A stretch of 64,000 nt of DNA, taken from the NCBI GenBank assembly GCA_945952105.1, contig CAMFGZ010000002.1, positions 248,001 to 312,000 of the forward strand. Direction: 5' to 3'. The notes below the pieces were generated by a model. It was not told the origin of the DNA. It searched no databases and saw only the letters and a program-made list of their open reading frames with translations. Origin of the DNA: an uncultured Rhodospirillaceae bacterium. Its GTDB lineage: Bacteria; Pseudomonadota; Alphaproteobacteria; Reyranellales; Reyranellaceae. Of the stretch, positions 46,811-55,308 are shown piece by piece. A program made the position numbers and the translations under genes. Every line of letters begins with the position of its first letter. Position 1 is the first letter of the stretch.

Positions 46811-47800
46811 ATGTCGCTCGCCTACTCGCCGGACCTGATGGCCCGCACCGCCGCGCTCTATGACCGGGTGAAATCCGTGATCCCGTCGATCGAATGGCCG
46901 GCCTTTGCCGGCGACATCGACGCCATCCTGACGCTGAAGCGCGAGCGGGATGCCGTGATCCTCGCGCACAACTACCAGACGCCGGAAATCTTCCACTGCG
47001 TCGCCGACATCGTGGGCGACAGCCTGGCACTGGCCCGCGAGGCCATGAAGGTCGATGCCGGCACGATCGTCCTGGCCGGCGTCCATTTCATGGCCGAGAC
47101 GGCGAAGCTCCTGAACCCGGCCAAGCGCGTGCTGATCCCCGACCCCGGCGCCGGCTGCTCGCTCGCCGCCTCGATCACCGCCGCCGATGTCCGGCTATTG
47201 CGCCAGCGCTATCCTGGCGTCCCCGTCGTCACCTACGTGAACACGTCCGCCGCGGTGAAGGCCGAGAGCGACATCTGCTGCACCTCGGGCAACGCGAGGA
47301 AGATCGTGGAGAGTCTTGGCGCGCCCAAGGTCATCATGCTGCCCGACGAGTATCTCGCCCAGAACATCGCCGCCGAGACCGGCGTCGAGATCGTCACCTG
47401 GGCCGGACACTGCGAGGTCCACGAACGCTTCACGGCCAGGGACATCAGGCAACTGCGCGAAGGCCATCCTGGTATCGTCGTGCTTGCCCACCCCGAATGT
47501 CCGCCCGAAGTCGTGGGCGAATCCGATTTCACCGGCTCGACCGCGGCGATGATCGACTATGTCGGTCGCAAGCGGCCGGCGCGGGTCGTCCTCGTGACCG
47601 AATGCTCGATGAGCGACAACGTCGCCGTCCAGCATCCCGGTACCGAGTTCATCCGCCCCTGCAACCTCTGCCCGCACATGAAGCAGATCACCCTGCCGAA
47701 AATCCGCCACGCACTGGAAACGATGCAGCATGAAGTGACCATCGATCCCGCGGTGGCCGAACCGGCCCGACGCGCGGTCGAACGCATGCTGGAAGTCTGA
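46811..47800 (+). CDS. nadA: Quinolinate synthase A
   Basis: [4Fe-4S] enzyme condensing iminoaspartate with dihydroxyacetone phosphate to quinolinate. The 329-residue protein begins [16 protein letters not shown], with [13 protein letters not shown], the cluster cysteines in [19 protein letters not shown] and PCNLCPHM, and [12 protein letters not shown] 46811 has GAGGTG upstream; earlier ATGs lie in the operator. It is followed by nadC after 10 bases. No nadB (aspartate oxidase) is present between or near them. Confidence 0.96.
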   Translation: MSLAYSPDLMARTAALYDRVKSVIPSIEWPAFAGDIDAILTLKRERDAVILAHNYQTPEIFHCVADIVGDSLALAREAMKVDAGTIVLAGVHFMAETAKLLNPAKRVLIPDPGAGCSLAASITAADVRLLRQRYPGVPVVTYVNTSAAVKAESDICCTSGNARKIVESLGAPKVIMLPDEYLAQNIAAETGVEIVTWAGHCEVHERFTARDIRQLREGHPGIVVLAHPECPPEVVGESDFTGSTAAMIDYVGRKRPARVVLVTECSMSDNVAVQHPGTEFIRPCNLCPHMKQITLPKIRHALETMQHEVTIDPAVAEPARRAVERMLEV

Positions 47801-47810
47801 GGCCGCCACG

Positions 47811-48659
47811 ATGATCCCCTCCCTTCCCAACCTGCTCGTCGAACCCGCGGTCCGCGCCGCTCTTCTCGAGGATCTCGGCCGCGCCGGCGATCTCACGACC
47901 GACGCGATCGTGCCGGCCACTGCACGGGCAAGGACCGTACTGGTCGCTCGTCAGCCCGGCATCGTGGCTGGACTCGCCGCGGCAGCAGCGGCGTTCCGGC
48001 TGGTCGATCCGGCGATCGAGATCGGGGTGGAGCGTCCGGACGGCACACGCCTCTCGCCCGGCGACCGCATCGCGACCATTGCCGGACCAGCGCGCGGCAT
48101 GCTGACCGCCGAGAGGGTCGCCCTGAATTTCCTCGGCCACCTGAGCGGCGTCGCCACTGGCGCGGACACGTTGGTCGAGGCGGTGCGAGGCCACAAGGCG
48201 CGCATCTGCTGCACGCGCAAGACCATGCCGGGCCTGCGTGCGCTGCAGAAATACGCGGTCCGCGTCGGCGGCGGCATGAACCATCGCTTCGGCCTCGACG
48301 ATGGGGTTCTCATCAAGGACAACCATGTCGCCGTGGCGGGCGGCATCCGGCCGGCGATCCTCGCGGCGCGAAGCGGTGTCGGCCATCTCGTGAAGATCGA
48401 AGTCGAGGTCGATACGCTCGATCAACTCGAAGAGGCGCTGGCGACCGGCGTCGATGCGGTCCTGCTCGACAACATGACGCCCGAACAGCTCGCCACGGCA
48501 GTCCACATGATCGACGGACGCGCCATCGCCGAGGCCTCCGGCCGCATCACCCCGCAGACGGCGCCGGCGATCGCGGCCAGCGGCGTCGACCTCATTTCAG
48601 CCGGCTGGCTGACCCACAGCGCCAGCGTCCTCGACATCGGCCTCGACTGGCAGACGTGA
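47811..48659 (+). CDS. nadC: Nicotinate-nucleotide pyrophosphorylase (quinolinate phosphoribosyltransferase)
   Basis: Converts quinolinate and PRPP to nicotinate mononucleotide with decarboxylation. The 282-residue protein shows LEDLGRAGDLTTDAI, TAERVALNFLGHLSGVAT, CTRKTMPGLRALQKYAVRVGGGMNHRFGL (in parts; these hold the phosphate and quinolinate ligands) and IEVEVDTL. It is the second gene of the NadQ operon. The following secreted-protein gene converges with a two-base gap. Confidence 0.96.
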   Translation: MIPSLPNLLVEPAVRAALLEDLGRAGDLTTDAIVPATARARTVLVARQPGIVAGLAAAAAAFRLVDPAIEIGVERPDGTRLSPGDRIATIAGPARGMLTAERVALNFLGHLSGVATGADTLVEAVRGHKARICCTRKTMPGLRALQKYAVRVGGGMNHRFGLDDGVLIKDNHVAVAGGIRPAILAARSGVGHLVKIEVEVDTLDQLEEALATGVDAVLLDNMTPEQLATAVHMIDGRAIAEASGRITPQTAPAIAASGVDLISAGWLTHSASVLDIGLDWQT

Positions 48660-48661
48660 AG

Positions 48662-49126
48662 TCAGTTGCCAACTTCGCAGTGCTTGCCCATCTCCTTGCA
48701 GACGCGCAGCACGGCCTGGACAACCAGCGACGAGGTCGAGCTCTCACCGGGGCCGGCATGGCCTGCGATCATGAGCTGGGACACCTCGTCGTTGAACGGC
48801 ACGACGTTCAGCGTGGCCGTGCGGTCGCCCTCGGCGATCTGGATGCGGCGTTGGCCGGGATCCTGCATCAGGATGCGCACCGACGGGTTCTTGCGCGCGA
48901 GTTCCAGCGCGGTCGAGAATATCTTATCGGCGTGGGCGTCGAGCAGCACGGTCGCGAAGTCGTAGCCGGCCCGGCCGTTCTGCTGATTGCCGCCCTCGGT
49001 CATCTGGTGGATGCGGCCCAGTGCCTTGCGCGCGACGAACACCCATTGCGCCTGCGCAGGCGCAAGCGGCAGCACCAGGCTTGCGAGAATTGTGGCCGCG
49101 ACGAGAGGCTTGAATATCCGGTGCAT
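48662..49126 (-). CDS. Small secreted protein of unknown function
   Basis: Not recognised. The 154-residue protein has a clean signal peptide at 1-27 (basic start, LVAATILASLVLPLAPAQAQ core, AQA cleavage) and a mixed alpha/beta mature part ending LVVQAVLRVCKEMGKHCEVGN. Two cysteines near the C-terminus could form a disulfide. GGGAG seven bases upstream supports ATG 49124-49126. It lies on the same strand as the Old-Yellow-Enzyme gene, 28 bases downstream of that gene. Its C-terminal end resembles loosely that of the secreted protein at 61712. Confidence 0.7.
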   Translation of the reverse strand: MHRIFKPLVAATILASLVLPLAPAQAQWVFVARKALGRIHQMTEGGNQQNGRAGYDFATVLLDAHADKIFSTALELARKNPSVRILMQDPGQRRIQIAEGDRTATLNVVPFNDEVSQLMIAGHAGPGESSTSSLVVQAVLRVCKEMGKHCEVGN

Positions 49127-49154
49127 GAATCTGCTCCCTTCTGGGCGCCGCATA

Positions 49155-50255
49155 CTACGTCAGTGTCGCGAGCGACGAAGCCGAGAAGGGCGCCAGTTCG
49201 GAGAAGCGGCCGGCGCGAACCTTGGCCGCCCAGTACGGATCGGCCAGCAGCGCGCGCCCGACCGCGACGAGATCGAACTCCTCCCTCTCCAGACGCGCTT
49301 CGAGTTCGCCGAGATCTCCGATCTCCGAGTCCTCGCGCGTCCGGAAGGTCTGCACGAAGTCGGCACCCTTGAGGCCGACCGAGCCTACGGTGATGGTGGG
49401 CTTGCCGGTGAGCTTCTTTGTCCAGCCCGCGAGGTTGAGCGTCGAGCCCTCGAACTCGGGCTCCCAGAAGCGGCGCGTCGAGCAATGGAAGATGTCGGTG
49501 CCGGCTTCCGTCAGCGGCTCGAGGAAGCGCGCCAGCTCATCCGGCGTCAACGCAAGCCGCGCCGTGAAGTCCTGCTGCTTCCACTGCGAGAAGCGCAGGA
49601 TGATCGGATAGCTGGCGCCGACGCGTGCGCGGATCGCCCTCACGATGTCGGCGGCGAAGCGCGTGCGCTGCACGAAGTCGCCACCCCAGGCATCGCTGCG
49701 CTTGTTTGCGCCTTCCCAGAAGAACTGGTCGATCAGGTAGCCGTGCGCACCGTGGATCTCGACGGCATCGAAGCCGATCTCCTGCGCGACGCCCGCCGCC
49801 CGCGCGAAGGCATCGATCGTGTCGGCGATGTCGGCGTCGCTCATCGGCGGGCCGACCTGCTTGCCCGACGCGGCCAGTCCCGACGGGCCGTCGGACGGCG
49901 CCTCGGGATTCCGGCCGGTGCCGGTCTTGCGCATCATGCCCTGGTGCCAAAGCTGCGGCGCGATCTTGCCGCCGGCGCCATGGACTTCCGCAACCACGCG
50001 CCGCCAGCCGTCGAGGCTCGCCGGCGAATGGAAGTCGGGCACGTTGGTGTCGTTGGAAGCCGCCGGCCTGTCGACCGTGGTGCCCTCGGTGATGATCAGC
50101 CCCACGCCACCCTCGGCGCGGCGACGATAGTAGGCGGCGACATCGGCCCCCGGGATACTGTCGGGGCTCTTGGAGCGCGTCATCGGCGCCATCACCAGAC
50201 GATTGGCCAGCGACAGAGACTTCGAGGTGAAGGGGCGGAAGAGCGGGCTGGTCAT
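49155..50255 (-). CDS. NADH:flavin oxidoreductase of the Old Yellow Enzyme family
   Basis: FMN enzyme that reduces activated alkenes such as enones or nitro compounds. The 366-residue TIM barrel has RLVMAPMTRSKS, APQLWHQGM, FDAVEIHGAHGYLIDQFFWEG with NKRSDAWGGDFVQRTRF (classical OYE active-site residues) and VAVGRALLADPYWAAKVRAG. No second flavin or FeS domain, so it is the compact OYE type. Substrate unknown. It precedes the MlrC gene's product by 11 bases on the same strand. Confidence 0.9.
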   Translation of the reverse strand: MTSPLFRPFTSKSLSLANRLVMAPMTRSKSPDSIPGADVAAYYRRRAEGGVGLIITEGTTVDRPAASNDTNVPDFHSPASLDGWRRVVAEVHGAGGKIAPQLWHQGMMRKTGTGRNPEAPSDGPSGLAASGKQVGPPMSDADIADTIDAFARAAGVAQEIGFDAVEIHGAHGYLIDQFFWEGANKRSDAWGGDFVQRTRFAADIVRAIRARVGASYPIILRFSQWKQQDFTARLALTPDELARFLEPLTEAGTDIFHCSTRRFWEPEFEGSTLNLAGWTKKLTGKPTITVGSVGLKGADFVQTFRTREDSEIGDLGELEARLEREEFDLVAVGRALLADPYWAAKVRAGRFSELAPFSASSLATLT

Positions 50256-50266
50256 GGAATTCTCGC

Positions 50267-51736
50267 TTACGGAAAGGAGACATCGCCGTAGGGAAAGAAC
50301 TTCTTCAGGTCGACATGGCGGTACGGCAGGCCATCGAGGCGCACCGTGCCGAGGAAGGGCTCGACCGGTTCGACCAGCAGGATGGTCCTGGCAAAGCCGC
50401 TGTCGTCGAAGCCGCGGCGGAAGTGAACGCGCGACTTGATGGCGATGGCCTCGAACTGCGCGGGATCGACACCCGGTCCAACCAGTTCGTCGGGTTCGAT
50501 CACCTGCACGAGGAAGCGGCTGATCACCACGACGTTGCCGCGGCCGAACCGGACGGCGACGCGCATCGCACCATTCACTTCGGTCACACCGACGACGGTG
50601 CCGGTGATACGGATTGGCTGGCCGGCGGATTCATCGGCGAGGCCGCCGATCTCCCGATCGAAGGCGTCGCCCGCTTTCACGCCGTCGGCCTTCAGCCGAT
50701 CGATGGCCTTCGCGTCGGCGATGGTCGCGATCAGCGTGTCCGACAGATCCTGCGCGATCACTTCCTTCAGGATCCAGGTCGCGTAGCCCGAGCGGTCGCT
50801 GTGATCGGCCAGCACGACCGGCGTCTCGCCGCGCGCCATGGCTTGCCTCGCAAGTCTCACGCCCTCGGGGATCGGATGGACCTTGGCGGTGTTGAGCAAC
50901 GCCTCGCGGTGGCGCCACGCCCACGACGACATGTCGTCGGCGACCTTTCGGGCCAGCGCCGCGTTGCCGTTTGTCATGACCTGGAAGGTCAGTCCGACAT
51001 CGGGCACGTCGGCGAAGGGAAAGCCGAAGAAGACGTTCACGTAGACGTCGGGCTCGCGCGCTTCCCAGACCAGCGCGCGCTGCACCAGGTCCATCCACGG
51101 CGAAGCGCCGGTCCATTGCAGCACGGTCGGCGTGATGATCGGCACCTTCGCCGTCACCGTCTCCGGCCGGTAGTCGCCGCGGATCGCGCGCACCAGCATG
51201 CGCGCGGCCCGCTCGCCCTGCAGGTGGCTGTCGTAGTGCGGGAAGTACTTCACGGTGAAGGCCATGTCGGCCCAGGCGAGGAATTCCGCGTCCTCGTTGC
51301 CGTGCGGATCGAAGGTGCCGACGATGAAGGCCTTGCGCCCCACCACGTCGCGCACGCGCCGGGCGATGTCGGCTTCGGGCCGGGCGACACCGCGCACCCC
51401 CATCGCGCCGTGCAGGCTGAGATAGACTCCGTCGAACGGCCCCTGCTCCCCGAGAGCCGCCACCATCCGGCCGAGGAAGGTTTCGTAGGCTTCTGCCGTG
51501 ATCCAGCCCGAGCCGGTGCCGGTGCGCGGCCAGAGCGGCGATTCGATGCCTACCAGCTCGACGCCGTCATACTCGCGTGCCACCTTCACGAACCCGCCCA
51601 TGTAGGACCTGGGATCGTGCGCCAGCAGCGCCTCGCCGCTGGCGGGTGAACCGGGATAGATGAAATCCGCCAGCGTGGTGTCGTTCGGCAGGAACGTCAC
51701 CGTCTCATGGGCGAACTGCAGGACGGCGATACGCAT
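50267..51736 (-). CDS. M81-family metallopeptidase (MlrC-like)
   Basis: MlrC is the metallopeptidase that ends microcystin breakdown; most members have unknown peptide or amide substrates. The 489-residue protein has FAHETVTFLPND near the start, YLSLHGAMGV, VGTFDPHGNEDAEF and FPHYDSHLQGERAA, giving the expected Asp/His metal ligands, and a C-terminal MlrC domain with LADHSDRSGYATWI (in place of the usual D-x-x-D-N). No mlrA-D cluster is near. It sits 16 bases downstream of hbd on the same strand. Confidence 0.83.
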   Translation of the reverse strand: MRIAVLQFAHETVTFLPNDTTLADFIYPGSPASGEALLAHDPRSYMGGFVKVAREYDGVELVGIESPLWPRTGTGSGWITAEAYETFLGRMVAALGEQGPFDGVYLSLHGAMGVRGVARPEADIARRVRDVVGRKAFIVGTFDPHGNEDAEFLAWADMAFTVKYFPHYDSHLQGERAARMLVRAIRGDYRPETVTAKVPIITPTVLQWTGASPWMDLVQRALVWEAREPDVYVNVFFGFPFADVPDVGLTFQVMTNGNAALARKVADDMSSWAWRHREALLNTAKVHPIPEGVRLARQAMARGETPVVLADHSDRSGYATWILKEVIAQDLSDTLIATIADAKAIDRLKADGVKAGDAFDREIGGLADESAGQPIRITGTVVGVTEVNGAMRVAVRFGRGNVVVISRFLVQVIEPDELVGPGVDPAQFEAIAIKSRVHFRRGFDDSGFARTILLVEPVEPFLGTVRLDGLPYRHVDLKKFFPYGDVSFP

Positions 51737-51752
51737 CGCGCCGTCCGTCTCG

Positions 51753-52625
51753 TCAGCGCGTCGGAACCGGGCGTTCGCCGGAATAGTCGTAGAAGCCGCG
51801 CTTGACCTTGCGGCCGATCCAGCCGGCCTCGACGTACTTCACCAGCAGCGGGCACGGACGGTACTTCGAATCGGCCAGGCCCTCGTGCAGCACCTGCATC
51901 ACAGACAGGCAGGTATCGAGACCGATGAAATCGGCGAGTTCGAGCGGGCCCATCGGATGGTTGGCGCCGAGCTTCATGCCGGTGTCGATGGCCTCGACAT
52001 TGCCGACGCCCTCGTAGAGCGCATACACCGCCTCGTTGATCATCGGCAGCAGGATGCGGTTCACGATGAACGCCGGGAAGTCCTCGGCGTTGACCGGCTT
52101 CTTCTCGAGCTTGACCACGACCTCGCGCACCGTGCGGAAGGTCTCCTCCTCCGTGGCGATGCCGCGGATCAGCTCGACCAGGCCCATCAGCGGGACCGGG
52201 TTCATGAAGTGCATGCCCATGAACTTGCCGGGCCGGTCTGTGACCGAGGCCAGCCGCGTCACCGAGATCGACGAGGTATTGGTCGCCAGCAGGACGTTGG
52301 CCGGCAGGCCTTCGCAGACCTTCTTGAAGATCTCGCGCTTAACCGCTTCGTTCTCGGTCGCGGCCTCGATAATCAGGTCGCAGTCGCCGAGCGGCTTGTA
52401 GTCGGTGGCGGTCGAGATGCGGCCGAGCGCCGAGTCCTTGTCCTCGGGACGGATCATGCCACGGCCGATCTGCCGGTCCATGTTCCGCCCGATCGCGTCG
52501 ATGCCCTTGTCGAGATGCGGCTGGTCGACATCCACGAGACGGATCTCAAAGCCCTTCAATGCGCAGACATGGGCGATGCCGCTGCCCATCTGGCCGGCAC
52601 CGATGACGCCGATGCGCTTGATCAT
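51753..52625 (-). CDS. 3-hydroxybutyryl-CoA dehydrogenase
   Basis: NAD(P)-dependent oxidation or reduction of 3-hydroxybutyryl-CoA. The 290-residue protein has the Rossmann motif GVIGAGQMGSGIAH, LATNTSSISVTRLA, the catalytic histidine in GMHFMNPVPLMGLVELI and the C-terminal helical dimer domain ending GFYDYSGE. It is the third gene of etfB-etfA-hbd, a common set for beta-oxidation or butanoyl-CoA metabolism. Members are called hbd, hbdA or paaH; I do not choose. Confidence 0.93.
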   Translation of the reverse strand: MIKRIGVIGAGQMGSGIAHVCALKGFEIRLVDVDQPHLDKGIDAIGRNMDRQIGRGMIRPEDKDSALGRISTATDYKPLGDCDLIIEAATENEAVKREIFKKVCEGLPANVLLATNTSSISVTRLASVTDRPGKFMGMHFMNPVPLMGLVELIRGIATEEETFRTVREVVVKLEKKPVNAEDFPAFIVNRILLPMINEAVYALYEGVGNVEAIDTGMKLGANHPMGPLELADFIGLDTCLSVMQVLHEGLADSKYRPCPLLVKYVEAGWIGRKVKRGFYDYSGERPVPTR

Positions 52626-52646
52626 GATGGGAGTCCTCGGGTTGGC

Positions 52647-53582
52647 TTACTTTTTCTCGACGGCGGCGGTCAGCTCGGGGACGATCTGGAACAGGTCGCC
52701 CACGATGCCGTAGTCGGCAACCTGGAAGATCGGTGCTTCCTCGTCCTTGTTGATCGCCACGATGGTCTTGCTGTCCTTCATGCCGGCGAGATGCTGGATG
52801 GCGCCGGAGATGCCGATGGCGATGTAGAGGTCGGGCGCGACCACCTTGCCGGTCTGGCCGACCTGGTAGTCGTTCGGCACGTAACCCGCATCGACCGCGG
52901 CGCGGCTGGCGCCGAGACCGGCGCCGAGCTTGTCGGCCAGGGCCTCGAGCATCTTGAAATTGTCGCCGCTCTGCAGGCCGCGGCCGCCGCTGACGACGAT
53001 CTTGGCGCTGGTGAGCTCGGGACGCTCGCTCTTGGAGAGCTCGGCGCCGACGAAGGACGAAAGCCCCGCGGTGCCCGTGCCGGCGATCTGCTCGATCGCG
53101 GCCGAACCGCCGCCCGCCGCCGCCTTGAAGTTGGTCGGACGGACGGTGACGATCTTGATCTTGTCGGTGCTCTGGACAGTCGCCATGGCGTTGCCGGCGT
53201 AGATCGGACGGACGAAGGTGTCGGGCGAGACGACCTGGATCGCTTCCGAGACCTGCGCGACGTCGAGCAGGGCCGCGGCGCGCGGCGCCACGTTCTTGCC
53301 GACCGAATCCGCCGCCATGACGACGTGGCTGTAGTTCGGCGCGAGCTTCACGACCAGCGGCGCGATATCCTCGGCCAGCCAGTTGGCGTAGGCCGCATCC
53401 TCGGCCTGCAGCACCTTGGCGACACCCTGGATCGCGGCCGCCGACTTGGCCGCCTCGCCGGCGTTGCTGCCGGCCACCAGGACGTGAACCTCGGGATCCA
53501 TCTGGGCCGCGGCCGCTACGGCGTTGGCAACGTTGGCGCGGACGGTCTTGCCGTCATGCGCGGCGACGACGAGGACGGCCAT
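52647..53582 (-). CDS. etfA: Electron transfer flavoprotein alpha subunit
   Basis: FAD-binding subunit that takes electrons from acyl-CoA dehydrogenases and gives them to ETF-ubiquinone oxidoreductase. The 311-residue protein has the C-terminal ETF signature in two parts, [14 protein letters not shown] and [17 protein letters not shown], plus DKAAYVPND-like [21 protein letters not shown]. It begins one base after the etfB stop and probably serves IVD and the Mcd-like enzyme in this window. Confidence 0.96.
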   Translation of the reverse strand: MAVLVVAAHDGKTVRANVANAVAAAAQMDPEVHVLVAGSNAGEAAKSAAAIQGVAKVLQAEDAAYANWLAEDIAPLVVKLAPNYSHVVMAADSVGKNVAPRAAALLDVAQVSEAIQVVSPDTFVRPIYAGNAMATVQSTDKIKIVTVRPTNFKAAAGGGSAAIEQIAGTGTAGLSSFVGAELSKSERPELTSAKIVVSGGRGLQSGDNFKMLEALADKLGAGLGASRAAVDAGYVPNDYQVGQTGKVVAPDLYIAIGISGAIQHLAGMKDSKTIVAINKDEEAPIFQVADYGIVGDLFQIVPELTAAVEKK

Positions 53583-53583
53583 C

Positions 53584-54333
53584 TCAGATCACTCCCGCTT
53601 CGTTGCGCAGCTTCTCGACCAGCTCCGCGACGGTCTTCACCTTGATGCCGGCCTTGCGCTTCGGCGGCTCCTCGACCTTCAGGGTCTTGAGGCGCGGCGC
53701 GACATCGACACCCAGCGCGTCCGGCGCCAGCGTCTCGATCGGCTTCTTCTTGGCCTTCATGATGTTGGGCAGCGACGCATAGCGCGGCTCGTTCAGGCGC
53801 AGGTCGGTGGTGATCACCGCCGGCATCTTGATCTTGATGTTCTCGAGACCGCCGTCGACCTCGCGCTTCACCTCGACCGAACCGTCGGCCACGTTGAGCT
53901 TGTTGGCGAAGGTGCCGACCGACCAGCCGAGCAGCGCGGCCAGCATCTGGCCGGTCTGGTTGGAGTCGTCGTCGATCGCCTGCTTGCCGACGATCACCAG
54001 GCCGGGCTGTTCCTTGTCGACCACCGCCTTGAGCAGCTTGGCGACGGCCAGCGGCTGCAACTCGGCATCGGTCTGGACCAGGACACCGCGGTCGGCGCCC
54101 ATGGCGAGCGCGGTGCGGATCGTCTCCTGGCACTGGGCCGGGCCCGCGGAGAAAGCGATGACTTCGGTCGCAGCGCCCTTCTCTTTCATGCGGATCGCCT
54201 CTTCCACGGCGATCTCATCGAAGGGGTTCATGGACATCTTGACGTTGGCCGTCTCGACACCCGTGTTATCGGCCTTTACGCGGATCTTGACGTTGTAGTC
54301 GATGACCCGCTTGACCGCGACCAGCACTTTCAT
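53584..54333 (-). CDS. etfB: Electron transfer flavoprotein beta subunit
   Basis: AMP-binding subunit of ETF. The 249-residue protein begins [20 protein letters not shown] and has [39 protein letters not shown] and [14 protein letters not shown] [43 protein letters not shown] (all in parts). It leads the operon etfB-etfA-hbd. A consensus TTGACA lies 82 bases upstream. Confidence 0.96.
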   Translation of the reverse strand: MKVLVAVKRVIDYNVKIRVKADNTGVETANVKMSMNPFDEIAVEEAIRMKEKGAATEVIAFSAGPAQCQETIRTALAMGADRGVLVQTDAELQPLAVAKLLKAVVDKEQPGLVIVGKQAIDDDSNQTGQMLAALLGWSVGTFANKLNVADGSVEVKREVDGGLENIKIKMPAVITTDLRLNEPRYASLPNIMKAKKKPIETLAPDALGVDVAPRLKTLKVEEPPKRKAGIKVKTVAELVEKLRNEAGVI

Positions 54334-54390
54334 CGCGTTGCGCCTATCGGTGAGTTGCGGCCGGACTGACCCGTCCGGCGAAGGGGATTT

Positions 54391-54420
54391 CGTGTAGGGG
54401 TGTTGAGCCGATCATGTCAA
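54391..54420 (-). promoter_or_regulatory. Candidate promoter of etfB-etfA-hbd
   Basis: The minus strand carries a perfect -35 box TTGACA (54415-54420) and, 18 bases on, TACACG (54391-54396), a weak -10 box. Expected start near 54384, leader about 50 bases. Confidence 0.45.
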
Positions 54421-54450
54421 GGCTATGGCGCACTGCACAAAATCGCAGGG

Positions 54451-54475
54451 TGAAAGATTTTTCCTCTATCTTTCA
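54451..54475. repeat. 8-bp inverted repeat between the etf operon and the adenosyltransferase
   Basis: TGAAAGAT (54451-54458) and ATCTTTCA (54468-54475) pair perfectly around a 9-base loop. It is AT-rich, unlike typical terminators here, and lies 30 bases upstream of the etf -35 box. It could be an operator or a weak terminator of the gene ending at 54490. Confidence 0.4.
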
Positions 54476-54489
54476 ACAGCTTGGCCTGA

Positions 54490-55086
54490 TTAGCGCGAAC
54501 CGCCCGGTACCCAGAGCACATCTGCTGCGCCATTGTCGTTGAGCCGGCGGGCCAGGACGAACAGGTGATCGGACAGGCGATTGATGTATTTGATCGCTTC
54601 CGGATTGATCGTTTGCTCGGCCGCAAGATGGGTCATGCAGCGCTCCGCACGGCGCGAAACCGTCCGCGCCAGGTGCAACCATGAAGCGGCCTCGCTGCCG
54701 CCCGGCAGGATGAAAGACTTCAGCGGCTGCAACTCGGCATTCATCGCATCGATCTCGCGTTCGAGGCGCTCGACCTGCGAGGGCACCATGCGCAGCGCCT
54801 GCTCATCGCGTTTGGCCTTGCCCTCGGGCGTGCAGAGATCGGCGCCGAGGTCGAACAGGTCGTTCTGGATGCGGCCCAGCATCGCATCGGCCTCGGCGAG
54901 GCGGGAGTCGCCAGTTCCTGCGCGCGCGATGGCATTGCGCGCGAGCCCGATCACCGAGTTCGCCTCGTCGGTCGTGCCATAGGCTTCGACGCGGATATCG
55001 TGCTTGGCCACGCGCTCGCCGCGCCCCAGCGACGTCTGCCCGGCATCGCCGCCGCGCGTGTAGATACGGTTGAGGGTGACGGCCAT
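54490..55086 (-). CDS. Cob(I)alamin adenosyltransferase, PduO type
   Basis: Adds the 5'-deoxyadenosyl group to cob(I)alamin to make coenzyme B12. The 198-residue protein has the ATP-binding start LNRIYTRGGDAGQTSLGRGERVAKHDIRVEAYGTTDEANSVIG (in parts), and the helical bundle with IQNDLFDLGADLCTPE, LPGGSEAASWLHLARTVSRRAER and INRLSDHLFVLARRLN, standard for PduO enzymes. It is the last gene of a tightly spaced run from 59265. It supports nrdJ and presumably B12 mutases. Confidence 0.94.
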   Translation of the reverse strand: MAVTLNRIYTRGGDAGQTSLGRGERVAKHDIRVEAYGTTDEANSVIGLARNAIARAGTGDSRLAEADAMLGRIQNDLFDLGADLCTPEGKAKRDEQALRMVPSQVERLEREIDAMNAELQPLKSFILPGGSEAASWLHLARTVSRRAERCMTHLAAEQTINPEAIKYINRLSDHLFVLARRLNDNGAADVLWVPGGSR

Positions 55087-55089
55087 CTT

Positions 55090-55302
55090 CTAGCTCCTGC
55101 TCGCGAAGTACCAGAGCAGGATCAGCACGACCGTGAGAAGCTGCAGCCTCACCCGCCACCACATGAACTTGTTGCTGCGGCGACTGCCTTCGATGTTGCC
55201 GTCCTGGTTCTGGCTCATGTTGATCAGGCCGGCGAACAGCGTGCCCAGCGTGGCGAACGCCGACAGCAGCACGAGGACGAAAAGGACGTTGGCGAGAGTC
55301 AT
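55090..55302 (-). CDS. Twin-transmembrane (HIG1-like) small protein
   Basis: The 70-residue inner-membrane protein has two helices, about 5-28 (VLFVLVLLSAFATLGTLFAGLIN) and 51-66 (LQLLTVVLILLWYFA), joined by a polar SRRSNKFMWWRVR loop. The pattern (G-[IL]-I-N-M ... N-K-x-M-x-x-R-V) fits the HIG1/twin-transmembrane family, which in mitochondria aids respiratory complexes; function here is unknown. It lies three bases from the adenosyltransferase and six from the amine oxidase. Confidence 0.72.
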   Translation of the reverse strand: MTLANVLFVLVLLSAFATLGTLFAGLINMSQNQDGNIEGSRRSNKFMWWRVRLQLLTVVLILLWYFASRS

Positions 55303-55308
55303 GGGCTT

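Noticed and set aside
50267..51736. A microcystin-degradation cluster
   Set aside because: Only an MlrC-like gene is present; mlrA, mlrB and mlrD are missing, so the function is probably different.
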